NCBI RefSeq assembly: GCF_039812505.1
Contig: NZ_JBDIAQ010000158.1
Coordinates: forward strand, 1-8,038
Direction: 5' to 3'
DNA from: Intrasporangium_A sp039812505
GTDB lineage: Bacteria; Actinomycetota; Actinomycetes; Actinomycetales; Dermatophilaceae
Length of the DNA stretch: 8,038 bases
Shown: positions 6,426-8,038 of the stretch, in pieces
Layout of the letters: each line of letters opens with the position of its first letter
Position numbering within the stretch: the stretch's first letter is position 1
Position numbers and translations under genes: made by a program
The notes under the pieces: model-generated
What the model saw: the letters and a program-made list of their open reading frames with translations, nothing else
Database searches by the model: none
Told to the model about the DNA's origin: nothing

Positions 6426-6434
6426 ATTGTGCCA
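6426..6434 (-). promoter_or_regulatory. Predicted -10 element of trmD; transcript probably leaderless
   Basis: TGGCACAAT (6434-6426, minus strand) differs by one base from the TGGCAGAAT ahead of rplS. Its CACAAT ends 7 bases before the A of ATG 6418, so a start 7-8 bases downstream would fall at or next to that ATG. The element overlaps the alternative ATG at 6427. No convincing -35 was found and there is no Shine-Dalgarno sequence, which fits a leaderless message of the kind common in Actinomycetota. Confidence 0.4.
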
Positions 6435-6458
6435 CTGCCGCCGCACCGTCGGGCCCGC

Positions 6459-6485
6459 GCTCGGCGCCACCGGCACGGGCCGAGC
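6459..6485. repeat. Inverted repeat in the trmD/methyltransferase divergent intergenic region
   Basis: GCTCGGC (6459-6465) and GCCGAGC (6479-6485) are a perfect 7-bp inverted repeat with a 13-base spacer that itself contains GCC/GGC. It lies 30-60 bases upstream of the predicted trmD promoter. It could be an operator or a hairpin ending transcripts that come from upstream; nothing in the sequence decides. The rest of 6435-6644 holds no recognisable gene. A 10-base direct repeat, TGTCGCCGGG, occurs at 6486 and 6549. Confidence 0.35.
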
Positions 6486-6631
6486 TGTCGCCGGGATGGC
6501 CGGGGTGGTCGCCGAGGACGCCCCGGTTCGCCGCGTCGCCGATCGCGGTGTCGCCGGGTTACCAGGGGCGGTCGCTCGGGCCGCGGCACCATCGGGGCTC
6601 CCGCCCGTTGGCCTGCAGCGCGTCGACGGAC

Positions 6632-6636
6632 GAGGA
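6632..6636 (+). promoter_or_regulatory. Ribosome binding site deciding the methyltransferase start
   Basis: GAGGA ends 8 bases before ATG 6645, a normal spacing. The in-frame ATG at 6636 overlaps this motif and has no other binding site at a usable distance, so 6645 is the preferred start. Confidence 0.6.
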
Positions 6637-6644
6637 TGGCCGGT

Positions 6645-7313
6645 ATGAGCACCGAGACCTGGTCTGCCGTCGACGCCTGGTTCGCCGAGCGCCTCCGCCC
6701 CCGCGACGAGCTGCTGGCCGGCGCGGTCGCGGCGGGTGCGGCGCTCCCCCAGATCCAGGTGTCGGACCTGCAGGGCGGGTTCCTGGCGGTGCTGGCCCGA
6801 GCGATCGGCGCTCGGCGGATCCTCGAGATCGGCACGCTCTTCGGCTTCTCCACGATCGTGCTGGCCCGCGCCCTTCCCGAGGACGGCCACCTGACCAGCC
6901 TCGAAGCCTCCGCCGAGCACGCCCGCGTGGCCCGGGGCAACCTCGAGCTGGCCGGTCTCGCAGACCGGGTGGAAGTGCGGCTGGGCCGGGCGCTGGACAG
7001 CCTGGACCGACTGGCCGACGAGCAGGTCGAACCGTACGACCTGGTCTTCGTCGATGCCGACAAGCGGCACAACCCGCAGTACTGGGCGTGGGCCCTGCGG
7101 CTCACCCGGCCGGGCGGGGTGGTCGTCGTCGACAACGTGGTGCGCGACGGGCGGGTGCTCGATGCGGCCAGCACCGACCCGGACGTAGTCGGTACGAGGG
7201 AGCTGACCGACGCCGTGGCCCGTGCCGTTTCCGACGGGAAGGTCGTGGCGACCGTCCTGCAGACCGTCGGGTCGAAGGGCTGGGACGGCTTCCTGGTCGC
7301 GACCCTCTCCTGA
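6645..7313 (+). CDS. SAM-dependent O-methyltransferase, COMT/CCoAOMT-like (Methyltransf_3 family)
   Basis: A 222-residue protein, normal for this family. It has a class I methyltransferase fold: the SAM-binding motif I ILEIGTLFGFST (59-70), the acidic strand end LTSLEAS (83-89), VEVRLGRALDSL (109-120), and motif YDLVFVDADKRHNPQYW (131-147) followed by GGVVVVDNVVRDGRV (157-171). By comparison with catechol O-methyltransferase, Asp137, Asp163 and Asn164 would be the divalent-metal ligands that activate the acceptor hydroxyl. The acceptor cannot be predicted from the sequence; relatives act on catechols, caffeoyl-CoA, small metabolites, or are uncharacterised. No signal peptide is seen. It stands alone on the plus strand between minus-strand rimM and trmD, which are usually adjacent, so it looks like an insertion into a conserved cluster. 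Its base composition by eye matches its neighbours. Family is secure, substrate unknown. Confidence 0.92.
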   Translation: MSTETWSAVDAWFAERLRPRDELLAGAVAAGAALPQIQVSDLQGGFLAVLARAIGARRILEIGTLFGFSTIVLARALPEDGHLTSLEASAEHARVARGNLELAGLADRVEVRLGRALDSLDRLADEQVEPYDLVFVDADKRHNPQYWAWALRLTRPGGVVVVDNVVRDGRVLDAASTDPDVVGTRELTDAVARAVSDGKVVATVLQTVGSKGWDGFLVATLS

Positions 7314-7327
7314 GCGGCACGGCCACG

Positions 7328-7375
7328 CTGCGGCGCCGGCCGGGCGCGGTCGGGTCCGCGCGTCCTGCGCCGCAG
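7328..7375. terminator. Nested hairpin between convergent methyltransferase and rimM, candidate bidirectional terminator
   Basis: CTGCGGCGC (7328-7336) and GCGCCGCAG (7367-7375) form a perfect 9-bp inverted repeat. Inside it GCGCGG (7344-7349) and CCGCGC (7356-7361) form a second 6-bp stem. It begins 14 bases after the methyltransferase stop and ends 5 bases before the end of rimM. No T-run follows on either strand, but high-GC Actinomycetota often terminate at hairpins lacking one. Confidence 0.6.
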
Positions 7376-7380
7376 AGCAC

Positions 7381-7923
7381 TCAACCGTTCCGGTAGAGGT
7401 CGAACAGCCCGGGCGGCGCCGCCACCACGACATGGTCGCCCGCCACCTCCGGCACGATCGCCTCGACGAAGGGGACCTGGGCGGTCACCCCGTCGGCCAG
7501 CTCGACGACGAGCCGGTCCTGGGCCGCGCCCACCTCGAGCCCGGTGACCCTCCCGATGACGTCCCCGGCCGGGTCACGCACCTCCAGACCGACCAGGTCG
7601 TCCTCGTACCAGGCGTCCTCGTCGAGGCGGGTCGCGGCGCCGTCGTCGGCCGCGGCGTCCAGGACGAGCCGGACCCCCCGCAGCCCCTCCGCGCCGGTCC
7701 GGTCCGTGACCTCCTCGAAGGCGACCAGCCAGATCCCCTGGTGCACGCGGGTGGAGCGAACCGTGAGGTGTCCCGGCGTGCCGGACCCGGCGGGCGCCCT
7801 CGTGCGAAGGGCGGCGCCGACGGCGAGGCGGTGCTCTGGGTCGTCCGTGTACAGCCGCACGGTCACCTCTCCGCGCAGTCCGTGCGGCTTGCCGATCTGC
7901 GCGACCACCCGCTGCTCAGCCAC
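7381..7923 (-). CDS. rimM: 16S rRNA processing / ribosome maturation factor RimM
   Basis: A 180-residue protein starting at GTG. RimM binds S19 and helps 30S head assembly and 16S rRNA processing. The N-terminal beta-barrel domain opens with VVAQIGKPHGLRGEVTVRLYTDDPE (residues 6-30, the family signature), continues with VHQGIWLVAFEEVTDRTGAEGLRG (about 60-83), and the C-terminal PRC barrel shows AWYEDDLVGLEV (103-114), IGRVTGLEVGAAQDRLVVE (122-140) and VPFVEAIVPEV (149-159), ending in LFDLY. The length is normal. A purine run, GGAAAGGA, lies 7 bases before the GTG. In most bacteria it is followed directly by trmD; here a convergent methyltransferase gene intervenes, so co-transcription of rimM with trmD looks unlikely. 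The upstream gene of the usual operon (a KH-domain protein, then rpsP) is not visible in the 115 bases before the window edge. Confidence 0.96.
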   Translation of the reverse strand: MAEQRVVAQIGKPHGLRGEVTVRLYTDDPEHRLAVGAALRTRAPAGSGTPGHLTVRSTRVHQGIWLVAFEEVTDRTGAEGLRGVRLVLDAAADDGAATRLDEDAWYEDDLVGLEVRDPAGDVIGRVTGLEVGAAQDRLVVELADGVTAQVPFVEAIVPEVAGDHVVVAAPPGLFDLYRNG

Positions 7924-7930
7924 CGACCGG

Positions 7931-7938
7931 TCCTTTCC
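7931..7938 (-). promoter_or_regulatory. Ribosome binding site of rimM
   Basis: GGAAAGGA on the minus strand, 7 bases before the GTG at 7923, is the strongest Shine-Dalgarno match in the window. It supports the GTG start, since the frame stays open upstream to the window edge without another start codon. Confidence 0.65.
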
Positions 7939-8038
7939 GTGCTCACGTTCGTCGTCTCGGCAGGCGTCCGGGCCGGCGGCACGCCCGAGGCGACGGACGG
8001 GACCGGCCGGCTGGGCGGCATACCCGCACGTCGGCGAC

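Noticed and set aside
6428..7384. Minus-strand frame continuing upstream of trmD for over 300 codons, as if TrmD had a huge N-terminal extension
   Set aside because: It reads through the intergenic region and antisense to the methyltransferase. TrmD homology begins at RIDVVSIFP, just after the ATG at 6418.
5279..7396. A plus-strand open frame of about 700 codons opposite trmD and the intergenic DNA
   Set aside because: It is the low-stop antisense frame typical of high-GC DNA. Its product has no recognisable domain and covers a clear TrmD on the other strand.
7924..8038. Possible end of a KH-domain RNA-binding gene or an extended rimM at the window edge
   Set aside because: The rimM frame stays open to the edge but offers no start codon there, and no frame shows KH-protein sequence. 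I see only the rimM ribosome binding site in this stretch.
1..8038. Mobile elements, CRISPR arrays, tRNA or rRNA genes, phage or defence genes
   Set aside because: None seen: no transposase-like protein, no regularly spaced repeats, no tRNA-like arm pattern, and almost all DNA is accounted for by housekeeping genes.

Overview
The window is very GC-rich DNA (roughly 70% or more by eye) with a gene order and protein styles typical of high-GC Actinomycetota. The DUF2469 gene beside rnhB, two type I signal peptidases after rplS, and the actinobacterial forms of DprA and L19 all point there. A Micrococcales-type organism is my best guess, but the family is not proven by this stretch. No mobile element, CRISPR array, tRNA or rRNA was seen. 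This is mostly a chromosomal housekeeping locus with some unusual local features.

Layout: (1) Positions 1-1871, plus strand: the 3' part of a comM/yifB-type AAA+ gene, overlapping by 4 bases a complete dprA; both belong to the natural-transformation/DNA-processing group. (2) Positions 1882-5006, minus strand: a tight run read rplS, lepB-1, lepB-2, rnhB, DUF2469, with gaps of 10 bases or less and one stop/start overlap. It converges on dprA, with only 10 bases between the two stop codons. (3) Positions 5007-5245: a promoter and a potentially folded leader ahead of rplS. (4) Positions 5246-6418, minus: trmD, extended at its C terminus by a domain resembling GNAT acetyltransferases. (5) Positions 6419-6644: a divergent intergenic region. 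(6) Positions 6645-7313, plus: a SAM-dependent O-methyltransferase of the COMT-like family. (7) Positions 7381-7923, minus: rimM, with 115 bases of upstream DNA to the window edge in which I recognise no gene.

How the genes fit together: RimM (30S maturation), TrmD (m1G37 of tRNA) and L19 (50S protein) are the classical rpsP-rimM-trmD-rplS ribosome/tRNA cluster. LepB-1 and LepB-2 process exported proteins, and RNase HII removes ribonucleotides from DNA. Here an oppositely oriented methyltransferase gene separates rimM from trmD, so trmD probably has its own promoter. The candidate is a TGGCACAAT element placed so that the transcript would begin at or next to the ATG. A closely similar TGGCAGAAT element sits ahead of the rplS leader.

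Best leads: the rplS leader (a 7-bp long-range pairing enclosing a hairpin and two mutually exclusive hairpins, plus a hairpin touching the ribosome binding site); the TrmD-GNAT-like fusion; the methyltransferase gene inside the rimM-trmD pair; and the stem-loop built from the stop codons of dprA and DUF2469.
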